A DNA stretch of 64,000 nt from Auricularia sp. M13 (Eukaryota > Basidiomycota > Agaricomycetes > Auriculariales > Auriculariaceae), in the NCBI GenBank assembly GCA_037042915.1, contig CM073197.1, positions 4,154,001-4,218,000 of the forward strand, written 5' to 3'. Position numbers and translations under genes: made by a program. The notes under the pieces are model-generated. The model did not search any database. It saw only the letters and a program-made list of their open reading frames with translations, and was not told the origin of the DNA. Positions within the stretch are counted from its first letter, which is position 1; the number at the start of each line of letters is the position of its first letter. Below are positions 11,195 through 23,281 of the stretch, in pieces.

Positions 11195-11836
11195 TTCGTA
11201 CATCATTTCACTTTTCTCCTCTCTCCGTTGTGTGTATCACGACATCACACTATGTAATCTCACGTTCTGTGTCTTGCAAGGCAGTCTTGTGATAAACATT
11301 CACTATCGCGGTGACGTTCCAAGGTATTTAATCGAAGCCAAAGGTGAGAGAAAGCCTGCTAACAGACCAACCAAACTGGTCCACGCCCGCGCAAGTGACT
11401 TTACAGGCCGCATTCGAAGTCTCTAGGTCCTCTCTTCGCTCAACGGCATTGGAAATGTCAGTCAATACTGCTGATGGCCTTGGGTTTTCTTCGTGTCGCT
11501 GACTCGCGTGAGCTCGCGTGCCAAAACAGGAAATGCGTCCGGAGGGCACCTCTTCGGCCCGCTCCGCCATTCACCAACTCCTAAAAGGTTAGACGATAGT
11601 CTATGCCTTTTTAGGTTGTTGGATTTTCAGAATGGGGGAAACGATAAAATTTTCGGCCCGTTTCGGTCCGCTCAGGCTCCGTTCCAATGGGATTGCAAGG
11701 ACTGCCTCCGAGCTGCCTCCGTAGGCTTGCCGTTTTGGTAACCGACCTTCAAGTACTCTCTGGTCACTGTGTCCGAGGCTCTCATAGCAAGTTTCTCATC
11801 TGATAGCTCCTCAAAAAACTTGAGCTGTCGTCTCAT
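11195..11836. other. intergenic, no gene seen
   Basis: 3' flank of the F-box/LRR gene. AT content rises and no open frame carries a motif. Confidence 0.35.
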
Positions 11837-13088
11837 CTACTTATGATATTGCGGCATTGTGTCTTTGCTTCGGAACACCATCAATGTGACATCCGTTCTC
11901 GAAATGCCTTTCTGGCCATCTGTGTTCCCATACGGCGCGAAGGAGAAATGGTTTGAGGCTATATTGTAGGCTTGGTGATCTTCAATAAAGTTCAGAAACA
12001 GCTCTGAGGCATACAATATTGTCCGGAACTTTGATCTCACCTGCACACCGCGCATTGGCGACGTACAGCTTGGTGTCCTTCCTCTTCCTCCGACCACTGC
12101 TGCAGTCGGATATCATTCAACTTGTTTTGCACACTGCGGTCTGGAACATATTTCCATGTCAAACTGCCGTCGTCGCCATCCTTCCGGTCATTCTGGTTCT
12201 GGTGCCGCAACAGCTCTCCATCCTCGTAGTGGCTTTCAAACTGCAATCCTCTAGCCCACATGAGGTAGTAAACTAGCTGAGTATGTTGCTCGGGGAAACG
12301 TCCACATCATTGTGCATCGCTGTTCGAACTGCATGATGCGCTCCCCCCATGTTCTCCGTATCTAATGCGCGATCAGCGGGGCGCGCAGCGCCACGCGTCG
12401 CGCTGACCTGAAATTCCCCGAGGTGAAGTCAAAGAGTGCACGCTTAAGATTGAACCGGACGGCTTTCCTCCTCAGGCTGGCTCCCAAGTGCATGACTGCA
12501 CGCCTCACATCGCACTGACCGAAAATCTCAAGGTTACATCGGACGGTTATCCCTGCCGCCTGGGCTCAGAGTGCATGGTTTCCGGGATGCCATTGTGTCA
12601 GTCTCATAGCGGGAAGAGGCCAAGCAGTAGCCAGATACCGAAGTTCTATGTAGCTAGCACTTTGACATCATGAAAAGGCGTAGGAACTTACTTCGTGTGA
12701 CAGTAGGTTGTACTGGAAGTGGCAACTTGAAAGTCTTTATAAGTTTCTACATGACGAGGGCAGAACTCGTCATGATGTCCGATAATTATACTCGGATTAC
12801 ACTCCGTATGGAACCTGGTAACGGATCGAAATCCGAGTCAAACATGGGCAGTAGATTACCATCTATTACCGACGGCTTACTGGCTGCCTCCATGAAGCTG
12901 TGATTCTGCGGCAAGCCTGATAGATATCCTGGGTCTTCCTGGGTATATGCAGGGTAGCTCAATGAGGTCGCATCCACCCGGAGCTGCTTCTGCATTTCCA
13001 TTACTGTATTTATCTCATACCATTTCGATATCCTACAACAGACAGTTTTGTCGAACAGACGACGCCGACCAAGGCAGCTGGCTCCCAA
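11837..13088 (-). pseudogene. remnants of an unidentified gene
   Basis: Several minus-strand stretches have protein-like composition: 12786-13088 (WYEINTVMEMQKQLRVDATS... FDSDFDPLPGS), 12037-12261 (LTWKYVPDRSVQNKLNDIRL) and 11837-12000 (IEDHQAYNIASNHFSFAPYG). They lie in different frames, without a convincing set of splice sites to link them. I do not recognise the family. It may be a decayed gene, or a real one whose introns I cannot place. Confidence 0.25.
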
Positions 13089-13197
13089 GGACCGAAGTTA
13101 CTATACTTCGATGACGTGTTCAGGGCCGACGTCATCATGAGCGTCATGGACTGCGGAACCTTGTTCGGGCCGTGTCAACAAACAGCGCGGTGTTCGA

Positions 13198-13689
13198 AAT
13201 GACTTTGCACTCTTTGCTCTCCCCCTTGCGCTCATCGCGCTTTTGCCAGCCTCAAGCACATCCGTACGCCCTATCGCCAGCTTCAAGGACTTCAGCGGGC
13301 CGCCCCGTTCGCAAAGCCCGCCTGGCCTTCGACTGCTAGCTTTGTCACTTGGCTGGAGCTTGCCCTGAGTTGCTCGCGCTTCGTGACCACCTGCGTTCGG
13401 TGCTCTTGTGACTCAATTGTGAATTCTGGGGCTTTATCTGATCTTGGGCTACGCTTTGCACCTCTGGGCTGGCTGGCTCTGCTCGTGCTCGTGCCTGCTC
13501 CGCTGCCTCAATATTACGGACTAACTAATCTTTTTTCAGATCCATGACATTCAACACACGCAGCGCGCCCCGCGTTTCCCTCACTCCCTCGCTTTACACG
13601 CCTGCGCGCACATCCCCCGTCTCCCGTACAGTACCCTCATCCGCCTCCAACCAGCTGTCGCATCTTCCATCCTCGTTTCCGGTATATTA
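13198..13689 (+). other. orphan splice signals and two short ORFs, possible small gene
   Basis: A textbook 3' splice site (GGACTAACTAATCTTTTTTCAG) ends at about 13541. A 48-codon open frame follows (MTFNTRSAPRVSLTPSLYTP..., stop near 13689), and a 46-codon frame starts at 13198. No donor could be fixed. It could be the last exons of a short Ser/Pro-rich transcript or a non-coding RNA. Confidence 0.25.
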
Positions 13690-15473
13690 GATTTACACCC
13701 CCTTATGCCCGTGCTGTATCCACATGCCCAATAATATGCACGTGCCTTGCCCTGTCTCACCCGTGCTGTGAATCCGAGAATCCTAAGTAAAAGATTTCCC
13801 TGTGGCTCAGCCGTTCAAAATCGCCGAAAATGAGCAGCAAGCTATCACAATGTCAACCTCCTGGGCAATGTTTCATAATGACAGTGGCCTGGTTGTACAG
13901 CACCGACGAGCAAGCCGCCAGGTTTGGCCAGCCTGGTCGCAAGATTACGACAGATTGCAAGAGGAGTGTTATGCTGCCGGCGCGTTTTCGGCCGGTTAGG
14001 TGGGTTACATTGCATTGTCGTGCTTCACCAAGACTACATTCAAGGTGAGAGATGATATGCAAGACAGAAGATGATCACTTGTTACATTGCCAGGTATTAT
14101 GCTACAAGTTGTCGGAGGTTTTCATGATGTTCAGATTAACAAACAGATTGCGGCAGTTGTTCGAGAGAGTCGCAATAATCCAGTGCGTTTTGTACGTCTC
14201 ATGTAGCTAGGAACGAGAGAGCTCTGACTTCGGGATAAGTAAGTAGATCTGAATTAGTTTTTAGAAACGATTGTAGTGGAAAATTCAAAGAGTAGCCCAG
14301 GCGGGTGAGCGGCGAGCAACCACATCTACTTCTCTGCCCAAGAGTGCGTCTGCAGGCACCCTGTCGGACCGAAGAAAGCCTTTTATTGGGAGTTGGTGAC
14401 TGCCGCGGACCTAGCGGCGCTACGATTTGCTTTTTACGCCACTCGCCGAACCGTAGAACGTGAAGCGCGTTGTCGTCGTTGCCCATTCAGCAGCGCCAGC
14501 CTCGTCAACCCTTCTGTTAACTCCTTGCGCGCCACTCCAACACCTGTCTGCACCATTCTGTCTCTCGGCACATGCGACTTCCTCGGACTACCTGCTATAT
14601 CTTGCGACACCGTCTGGAAGTGATATGCAACAAACATAGCAGGTCTGGAAGGATCCTTGCGCTGGATGTTTCGTGTCCGAGCTCAGCGCTCAGGTTTCCT
14701 GGTCCCGGTTCCGGAATGCCTACACACCATGATACGGTGATCACTTACCTTCGCTCTCCCCGAATCTTTTCCTGCCAATGAGGCCGAAATGTTGCACGAC
14801 TATCTGCGACTTCAGTCTGGCGTAGATGATGTGAAAACATCAAACTAGCGGCTCCGCGGGTCCGTTCTGTGCTGTGTTCGACGATTAATCTGCACGTGTG
14901 ACACTGATGTGACACTGTAGCAACAATTGCTGGCCAATGCTTTGCCGGCCATAGTATCCAGTACACTCTTGATTTGCAAGCCAAGACGGCGCCGGTTACT
15001 AGACCTAGGGTACTCAAAGACATCTCACAGCCGTCCTACACTCTCCAGTTTGGGATCAACATCTAAATCTTCCAATCGACGATTGCGGTGCGGGGAATCG
15101 CCAACGATGTTCACGCATTCACGCTGTTAATGTCATCCATCGGGCCCGGCCGTAACAGATCCAAGAGATCCACGCCGGCGTCGACATCGTCGACGTTCAT
15201 AGCCTGCTGTTCAATTTGTGTCATCCTAGTCCTCCAGTCTGACTCCCACACTCTCCTTTCCATGTCTAACGGCGGCGACTCTGGTATCAAATGTAGCCCA
15301 TTGGTTGCATTATGGCCGGCTTTCCACACGGCGGACAAGCCCAGGTTTTCCGTACTCCGGTCAGTTGACTTTATTGATTCAATAAAGTCCAAGCAAACCG
15401 ATGTGGTCGACAGTTTGCCTGCACCGATGCGTAAGAGACTTGCTTTTTCCGGGGTCAGGGACGTTGATTGTAA
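13690..15473. other. intergenic, no gene supported
   Basis: Low coding signal. The open frame at 15088-15486 lies directly upstream of the membrane-protein exon and could contain its missing 5' exons, but I found no reliable splice pair. Confidence 0.3.
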
Positions 15474-16238
15474 TTGCCAGCTTTAGCAAATGCCCCGGAG
15501 AACGACTTCCCAGCAGAAACTGTATCCCCTACGGCAGTACTCATCGGAACATCATTCACATTCACATTCACCACTGAAGACCCGTTTACATTCGAACCCA
15601 CGCGCAAAGCAGTTCCACCCGCATCCACCACGGTGTCTGCCATCCCTGCAATTCCGTCCGAATCAACCAGCACATTAACTCCGGATTCACCTTCCTCTAC
15701 CCCTGTCCTCCCTGCCACGCGCAGTGGACATTCAACGCAGCGTCCCATGCGGATGCTCCTCGGCGTCATCTTGCCACTCGTAGTTTTGGTCCCCGTCCTC
15801 TCCACCCTGTTGTTCCTACGCTGGCGCAAGGGGCACCGGCAATACGCAAGCTCTCATGCGCATGGGAACGCCTGGACCACAGCTACTCCCGTTGCTCAGG
15901 ACGACGTTACGCCGCTCCGCGTGCCCGCTGCGACGTCGAATCCATTCTTGGACCGACTGGATGAACGCGACGCAAGGGCAGCTACACCGAGTGCAACCCT
16001 CAAATCCAAGGGCGCATATAACAGCTCCACCAGCGTGCCTACTACGCTAGCAGAGTCGCTCCTTCAAGTTGCGCCGTCGGTCTCCAGCCACGCAGTGCCT
16101 GATAGTGCAATGGCCGAACTCTCGGCTGCAATGCGCCGTGCTGGACTCTCGGTCAACGAGCTCATGAGCTCGCTCAACCGAGTGGGACGCGTCGATAGCA
16201 CCTCAGGAGAGGTTATGCCACCCCAGTATGAGCCTTGA
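15474..16238 (+). CDS. single-pass membrane protein, tail type B (5' exon unresolved)
   Basis: The coding frame runs from a probable acceptor (AATTGCCAG or CTTTAG near 15480) to the stop at 16238, up to 254 aa. Order: a short Ser/Thr/Pro-rich outer segment (SFTFTFTTEDPFTFEP), the TM helix LLGVILPLVVLVPVLSTLLF, then RWRKGHRQ as stop-transfer, then a tail of about 140 aa with the family block MAELSAAMRRAGLSVNELMS and the end GEVMPPQYEP (PPxY). The first in-frame ATG lies at the TM, so an upstream exon with a signal peptide is expected. Compared with the copies at 2.4, 24.3 and 26.4 kb the ectodomain is short, so it may be truncated. Confidence 0.6.
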   Translation: MPALANAPENDFPAETVSPTAVLIGTSFTFTFTTEDPFTFEPTRKAVPPASTTVSAIPAIPSESTSTLTPDSPSSTPVLPATRSGHSTQRPMRMLLGVILPLVVLVPVLSTLLFLRWRKGHRQYASSHAHGNAWTTATPVAQDDVTPLRVPAATSNPFLDRLDERDARAATPSATLKSKGAYNSSTSVPTTLAESLLQVAPSVSSHAVPDSAMAELSAAMRRAGLSVNELMSSLNRVGRVDSTSGEVMPPQYEP

Positions 16239-16940
16239 CTTAGTGCGGTGCGATAACTCTCCGATGCGTTACGGTCCCATTCTCATAGCATTTCTCCCTC
16301 GGTTTTAGAAAGGTCATAGACTCTTTCAGGGTGCGGCCAACAGTCTGTTATACTTACATACCAATGTCGCGTTCGTGCAAATCGTTTACTTATGTATCGG
16401 ACCAGTACTGCATTGCGTAATGTCTGATACGTCTCGATTGAATCCTTGTCCGAGTCTAACGACGCCTGCCCGAGATCATACATACATTCACAAGTTACTG
16501 TATCTGTGCCACGTGTTCACAGATCGACATGCTGAGACTGGTGCGAGTTATTCAAAGATGTTCACCTCGCGGTCCAGTAGATGCCACTGAAGAACTTGAA
16601 GCGCAGAGCCTTCCCGTGCGTATCTTGGGATAAACAACATTAACTGCACTTTTTTATCTGACCGAAAATGCATCAAACGCGCAGTAGAGCCACTCTGGCT
16701 ACTCAGAACAAATATTTTCGTGGAGTACAGTACCACATGCATCGTTGACTCTGGGCTCAGCCGCCAATGCAGGCTGCTCGCAGCCTTCTACAGTAACTGT
16801 AACATAAGTAAGTTACGCAAGCCGGGCTGGGGCGAATAGTCATACAAATCCTATACTACAGACTGAGCGAAAAGCGGTCAAGTGCGAATAACTATGGCCC
16901 GCAAATAAACCTACGAACTGGAAGGTATAGAGCAGATAGA
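16239..16940. other. intergenic, no gene seen
   Basis: Shared 3' flank of two convergent membrane-protein genes. No motif-bearing frame. Confidence 0.35.
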
Positions 16941-18136
16941 TCAGGCAGTGGAAGAAGGCCCGGCGCCGTCCCCGGCCAGATGCTGCCGCTTCTCGTCGAT
17001 CGGGACCCAGGCCGTCTCAGGATTCGCCCTGAAGGCTGCGCTCGGCGCCATCTGCGCGCGCCCGCGCCGGCGCGCGAGCCACCAGAGCACGCCAAACGTC
17101 ACGGCTGCCACGCCGAAGAGGGCGCAGAGCACCGCGGGGACGATCACCGACGCGTTCGCGTGGTGCCCGCCGGTGCTGGTCGCGCCGATCTGGCTGGTGG
17201 AGCCCCGGGCGGGGATGGCGCTTGTAATGGGGACGAGAGGATTGGACGAGGTTGGGAAGAGGGACGGTGTTGCGTCTGAAGGGCGATTATTGGTGTCGGT
17301 GGATTCGGGCAATGGGGATGTTGGCTGACCTCCACTGGGAGTGCTGGTTGAGAGTTCATTCGGAAGGGAGCCTGGCGACGGCGGATATGCGAGCGTGATG
17401 TTTTCGAACAGAGCGAACTTGACATCAGGGTAGTTGGCCGAGGGTCCGCTCGCAGTAAACGATAACGCGGCCAGTGCACCGTCGGTGTCTTCGACCTTGA
17501 AATTGACAGATATGGGCACCCAAATGACGCTGCAGTCGCTTTGCGGAGTGCAGACGTGCGCCGTTGAATCATTTGCAGGATATTGCGCCTCTAGCTGTCT
17601 TCCGCCGAGGTTGACGAGAGGTGCCTGGGCTCCTTTAGGGACCCATGCGTAGATATTTCCATATTTTACCCCTCGCACTGCGACGGTAGCTTATCAGCAT
17701 GAGGCATATGAAGATTACAGTGTGACTCACGGTCAACGCTGCATACTGTTGGCACATTCTGAATTATGCGCAAGCAACGCGCTTGATCTCTCGTCACAGG
17801 GCCTGCAGCAGCGGAGGCAGCTGGACAAGGTTCTTGAGCGATAGCCAATGGCAGCATCCATTCTACCTCGACCTCTTTGTATATCTCGCCATCCGACGGT
17901 GCAGGAGATACCATACCCATGATAAGAGTAAGAAGATGGGGAAAGCGGAAGGAGCCCAGGGCGCGCTCACAGACCCAACTAACGCTTTTGACTGGCGGGA
18001 GCGGTGATGGACGTGCACCGCCCTCGGAGCGACACCAGCGCCAAAGCATTGCCCCCAAACACCGCAATGGCCGCGGCACCGCTGCTAGAAGCGACGAGCG
18101 CACTGTCTCCGGGGCGCGCTGATCTATAAATTTCAC
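16941..18136 (-). CDS. single-pass membrane protein, tail type A
   Basis: Exon 2 is 16941..17677 and exon 1 ends at 17731; the 53-bp GTGAGT..CGCAG intron is phase 1. Exon 1 is open to 18136, with possible starts at 18136, 18049 or the MGMVSPAPSDGE Met near 17920; the hydrophobic run FPHLLTLIMGMVS may be the signal peptide. The ectodomain contains EIYKEVEVEW, Cys at EPCPA, ARCLRI, HVCTPQSDC and the segment NFKVEDTDGALAALSFTA, then FENITLAYPPSPGSLP and a Ser/Thr stalk. The TM is ASVIVPAVLCALFGVAAVTF. The tail RRRGRAQMAPSAAFRANPET then AWVPIDEKR matches the 0-1 kb locus. The ectodomain is nearly the same as that of the 26.4-kb gene, which has a different tail. Confidence 0.72.
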
Positions 18137-18483
18137 CGCATGGAACGTGGATGAACGTGCTCAGGAGGCTCCCGGAGCCTTCAGCGAATGGGTGCGAGTC
18201 GAATGGTTGACGGTTGACGTCGCGTTTGCAGCGATCTCTCGACGCAGATGGATGTCGCGGAATCACGCGTCTCTGGCAGTGAAATCAGCCAAACCGCACA
18301 AGCAAATCTCAATCGCGCGGCAAACGCCTCGGTGTAACAGGTTGACCAGTGAGGCGAGCCCTTGAAGATATGATGAGAATCTGGATTCTGAGCCATGAAA
18401 CAGTGCCGATCTTCCTGTTCTGTCGCACCTCGCACAGCGCAGCATCTGCTTCTGGCTCCTGCGCACGGCAATGCATTGAAAGT

Positions 18484-19526
18484 CTAATTTTCAGGGACAC
18501 GCGGAAGATCCAGGACGCAATGCGAAGCTACAGGGAGACCGACGGGTGCCGGCAGGCGCCTTGCGTGGCAGGCGAGGATAGGTTCCTGGCCGCTGTGCAT
18601 CGTGGACGATCGGTAAGCTTTGAGAAGCAGCACGTGACACTGGAAAGACGTACCGCCAATGGATCCTTGGGGCTTCGTATTTAGGTGCAGCACCGGAGTC
18701 CCGCCTCGCCAGACGTCGCACGTGCCATGCGAGTCGTCCAGCCACAGCGCGAGCGCGGCGTCGACCGCGCAGTCGTGCGGACGGACGCAGAGGCGCTCGT
18801 CGTCGTCCGGGCAGCAGACGCGCTGGAGGGCGGGGCAGTGCGGGAGCTGCTCGCGGTGCACGACGTAGAGGATGCGCTCGATCGCGGGAAGATCAAGCAG
18901 GGCGCGCGAGATGGCCACGAAGAGCGCCAGAATGGCGATGTTCCCGAGATTGACGTTGAGCCCGCCGCTGAAGTATCGGAGCCGCGGGAATGCATTGGCG
19001 GTGAAGACGTCGAGCGGACGGTCGCAGAAGCGCAGGTAGTCCAGCCAGTGTATGTGCAGCTTTGTCGTGCTCGTGAAGTCCATGCCGGAGTTGGGACCGC
19101 TGGTCGCGCAGCGGAGGAAACGGTCCCAGTCGGCCGTGACCATCCAGACGAACACCGTATTGAAGCTGTTTCGCTTCTTGCAGTATTGAGTTATGACAAA
19201 CGCACGCGCTTGGACACTGCGGAGGTTGGGGCACGCATCAATTATGCGGCCTGTTCGCGTTCCCAGCCGACGTAGTCGGTCCAGACGGACAGATGGCGCA
19301 CAAGGCGCAGTGGGGACACCAGTTGGTCGGCGTTCAGCAGGCGTGCAAAGAGAACTAGGCGGCGCTCGGTGTCCAGCGCGACCGTGCGGTAGAGGACCTC
19401 GTTCGCGGCTTCGCACAGCAGACGGCAGGTGAGCGCGACGCGGCAGAGCGTGTAGTCGCCGTGCGCAGTGAGATTCCCCAGAATTGCAATCAGGACCTCG
19501 TATGGCAGGCAGGCTAGACCGACCAT
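18484..19526 (-). pseudogene. F-box protein paralogue with a frameshift
   Basis: From the ATG at 19526 the frame reads MVGLACLPYEVLIAILGNLT, an F-box, and follows the 7.9-kb F-box protein closely to VRHLSVWTDYV. It then hits a stop at about 19245. The downstream sequence continues the homology in another frame (IIDACPNLRSVQARA, LHIHWLDYLRFCD, GGLNVNLG) to about 18484. Alignment with the intact copy is explained by one missing base near 19250; no intron of workable size fits. Either a young pseudogene or a sequencing error. Confidence 0.7.
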
Positions 19527-20960
19527 GGTTTCTGGGCAGGGGGAGAGTCGACAGTGACCTGGCGCGACGCGATCTTTGAGAAGAGCGCGGGACTGATGCG
19601 GTCCTCACACGGTTAGGGTTTCCGTTATCGCCGCGGGTCATTTCGGGCCGTAGTTCTCGTCGTTTTGAGGGCCCAGGGGGTCGATTTTGGTCCATACACG
19701 CGAAGATGAAGTTCGCTGAAAGTCGAGATGTCCGAGAGAAACTGTGCCGCGCGCGAGAGCGCAGAGTGACGGACTCGAGTGCTCGGGCGACCGTCCACAG
19801 CCCCCGTCTTGCTTGCTGAATGCCGCCTGGAAGAGTAGAATACCCATCGCGTTTGAAGAGCTTAGGGTCGGTGCCGGCAGGGCTCTCTCTGGTCGCAATC
19901 GAGTCGTCTACAAGATGGAGAGAGGAAAATTGTTCCGGCCAAACATTCATAAATACAGTACTTCGGGACCTATTTTGGGAAGCGGTACTGTAGTATATAG
20001 ACAAAAAAACAACGAACAACGCAGTTATGACGAGAAATCTGACCTGTAAAGTGGTTGTGGGACTCTCATAGAGTCTGTACTTTCCTCCGCGGCACTGAGC
20101 CTGCGAGCGAGCTGTTCGGGTTCCACAATCCACATCTTGTGGGACCGGCGGGCCTGCCGCATCTTTGGCAATGAGACTCTCGTTCCGCTGAGAGCCATGC
20201 GATTCAAATACCCCGGCATCGTATGTATGCTTCGAACCGGCCACATCGCTCCGGAGCGCCGCGTGCTCATAGTATGGCGAAAGTCACGTCGTCTCTTGCT
20301 CCACCTCAGCAGCTATCAATACTCCAACTAAGACCGCTAGTGCTACGTAGGATAAGACAATTCAAGAGACAGCTGAATGATTTATAAGACGAAATTTCTG
20401 CAGTACGAAAGCGGTCACTGAAATGGCACCTTGACCCCAGGCGCAGTGGGAGATCTCTGTGTCGAGTTTGTTCCGCTATTTGTGGTTCCTGAGGGGATCA
20501 CTGTGCGTCCTAGAAGAGTGTACGGGAGCGGAAGCGTTGGTCACGTCTGGATCAAAGACGGACTCCGTCGGATTGCTATTAGTACTGGATGGCGATTGGG
20601 CGTCCGAGTCGGTGGAGAGCACAGCCGGAGACGACAATTTCGTCACACGCGATAGCACGACAGCAAATAGTGCGGAGGAGTCGGATGAAGTCGGAAAGGT
20701 CTCTACGAGCTGGGTGGCCATTACAGAGAAGACCACGAGCTCGCGCGCCGTGAAATTTCATGGTGATACGTCTCGGTGAGGAGTAATAGTATACCCCTGC
20801 CAGTGCGGGGGATCCAATACAGTCACAGTAGCCGAGGACGCGATGGATTTCCTCGCACGCGTGTCGTTCATGGTCAAGAGCATGTTGGGATGACGATGAA
20901 GCGGAAACTCGGGGCGGCATGCAGCCGTGCTTCATATACACTAGATAAAGGATATAGAGA
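19527..20960. other. intergenic with a possible relic of a Ser/Thr-rich stalk
   Basis: Nothing convincing apart from a minus-strand frame at 20476-20736 rich in Ser, Thr and Asp (FPTSSDSSALF, SPSSTNSNPTES). It resembles the stalk of the neighbouring membrane-protein family but has no TM or tail. Confidence 0.3.
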
Positions 20961-22655
20961 TCAGGTAGTTTGGTCGACGAGAACGGCAGCATGATCCTGC
21001 AGCGGCAGCTCCGTGACCTCCCGCGTCCGGGTATTCAGAAATTTCAGCTGGGACACAGCTAGTCCACCCGCCAAGCGCCGTAGGTTGTCTGTACCGCATC
21101 GCATGAGAAGCGCCGTGTCCTCTGCCTCGATCGTGATAAATGACACGTTCGCCTTCGGATAGGACAGAATCAGCGGGAATACCCCCGGCAGCTGCGTGCC
21201 TAGCCATCTGCCAAATTCGTCCAGCTGTTCGTCGTGCTCGTGGTAGCCGACGAACATGGTGGTGAAGGATAAGGACCGGAGCTGCGGTGCATCTACTGGG
21301 CCGGCGCTGCGCTCGTAAACGGCGGGAAGGTACTTGAGCTTGTCCATCCAGTCGAGTATGACGGTAAGTGAGCGGACGTTGGAGAGGGTGCGATCCCCCT
21401 CTGGGAGGGAATCGCCGATTGCGACGAGTAGTTCCAGGGTGAGCGAAAGAGCTGAGAAGGCGCGGAGCGGCGCCAGGATTCCGGGCTCATTGTCAAGAGA
21501 GAGCGATTGATAGCTCGTATCCATGGTGAAGCGAATGTCGTCGGCCTCGCTTTCCATGTACACGTCGCCGCGCCAGGGAATGTCGATGCGCCGCCCACCT
21601 TGCGTCTTCTCGACAAACAGTTGGACGAGACCGGAGACGGTGGAAGCTGAGCCGAGGAATAGCGAAGACAGATTGAGCCCGGCTAACGTAGGGATAATCG
21701 GCGAATAGTCCATTCCGAACCGGCGATGGATGCGCGAAGCACGTAGACGGAGACATGTAATGGACGGCGCAAGCGAGCCGAAATTGTTCAGTGACTGCTG
21801 GGTGACGCCAAGAAGCTCCAATGAGGTCAAGGCTGGGAAGACCTCGAAGAGAAAATCAGGCGGCGCAGCGTGTGTGCGAAGATGGAAGCGGAAGGAGCGC
21901 ACAGTAGCGACGGGCCTGCATGGCTCGGTCGCAGTGAACAGCGAAGCGTCGATGCTTTCTAGACACGGCGCCATTTCACCTCCGCGTAGCATGGACAGGT
22001 CTAATAGACCGGAGTAGGAGAAGGTCCTCAGGATCGGCGCCGGTTGTGAAAAAAGGCGCAAAAGGTGGGTTTGCGGACGATGCGCAACTTTGAGGCTTTC
22101 TATACGGTGAAAGTTGTTGATGATCACTTCGAGAAGCGCGTCTGACCATCTGTCTCCGCCCTGGTTCATTGACGACAGTGTGAACGGCTTGGGATCGGAG
22201 CGGTGAAGAAAGGCAACGAGCATGTCCAAGGCGACCGCCGGCCGGTTACTCGGGAGCGACACAGAATTCCATAGCCTGAAGTCGGATAGGGCAAGACTTC
22301 GCCAGGCGCGCGAGACGTGCGTTACTGCTTTGCGTCCGTTGAAATCGAGCGCCTCGAAGCATTCGAGCACAAGTTCTCGGGGCAGTCGAAGCACAGGATC
22401 GCGGTGCGCATCGTTCCAGCCATGATAGCATCGCAGAATCGCCGTCTTGACCACCAGTTCAATGCCACGAGCCACCTGAACCACATCGTCCGCGCTTTCG
22501 TGGGCACTGTTCGAACTTCAAGTTCAAATATCTGTCAAGGTTGCGGCCCGCAATATGGGTAGCTTTAGAGCGCACCTATGACAATCCAATAGCTCGTGGA
22601 ACGCGTTAGAGACGCACGCGTCGAGCAGGCCGTGGTGGTGGGAAGCAACGGACAT
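20961..22655 (-). CDS. F-box/LRR-like protein
   Basis: The ATG at 22655 opens exon 1 (22655..22576, MSVASHHHGLLDACVSNAFH...). A GTGCGC..AACAG intron (22507-22575) leads to exon 2, 22506..20961, in frame; 541 aa. The F-box lies at about residues 60-105 (DPVLRLPRELVLECFEALDF, then HVSRAWRSLALSDFRLW). Leucine-rich beta/alpha repeats fill the rest (APSITCLRLRASRI, LRSLSFTTMF). The phase-2 intron after a short helical leader is shared with the 9.5- and 35.5-kb paralogues, supporting this start. Predicted SCF adaptor. Confidence 0.85.
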
Positions 22656-23281
22656 CGTGATTATTTGCGCTTGTTGATTCCGCATCTTGAACAGCATCAG
22701 GATTCCGCATGCTTCCGGCACGTGCCATGACAGATACCTACCTACCTTTTAGACGTTCCACGTACATGCATGGGCCTTTTACATTATCGCTTCGTTTTCG
22801 TTGGCACTTGAGCTACTATGACCGCGGCGACGCAGTCCGCGACCACACGCTCGTAACATGATCGCCTGTCTCTGTGCGAAGAGTCTTCGCACCGCCGAAG
22901 ACTTGTTCAACGTTGACTGCAGCTAAAGATGTATTGTTTTTTTTTACCCTAGTCTGCGCGCTGCTTGCTGCGCGCCGAGTGTACCGTAGAGGTGACACTC
23001 CGTGTCCCGCGCGCATTGAGAAGCATGACCTCCACTGACCACGGACTCTGTTACCAGCCCTTCGTGGCCGACACGCGCTTAAGCGACATAAGTATGCTTG
23101 ACCGCTCAGCGCCGATGCCGATGTGGACAACATCGGGTGTTTTCCCAAGAGGATTCTGATTTGATCTTTGGAGCTATGGCTCGCATGGTCTCCCTTTGGT
23201 TTAGATTATCTTCATAACACCAACTCTCATGCCATATTGCACAGGACGCGCTGGTGCTGCAGTCTCTACACCTCAGTATTA
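22656..23281. other. intergenic, contains a poly-T tract
   Basis: No gene seen. A T-run near 22930-22940 is the only notable feature. Confidence 0.35.

Noticed and set aside
18484-20244. Single 586-aa protein
   Set aside because: The N-terminal 270 residues lack conservation and join by chance to the second half of the F-box paralogue; the homologous start is at 19526.
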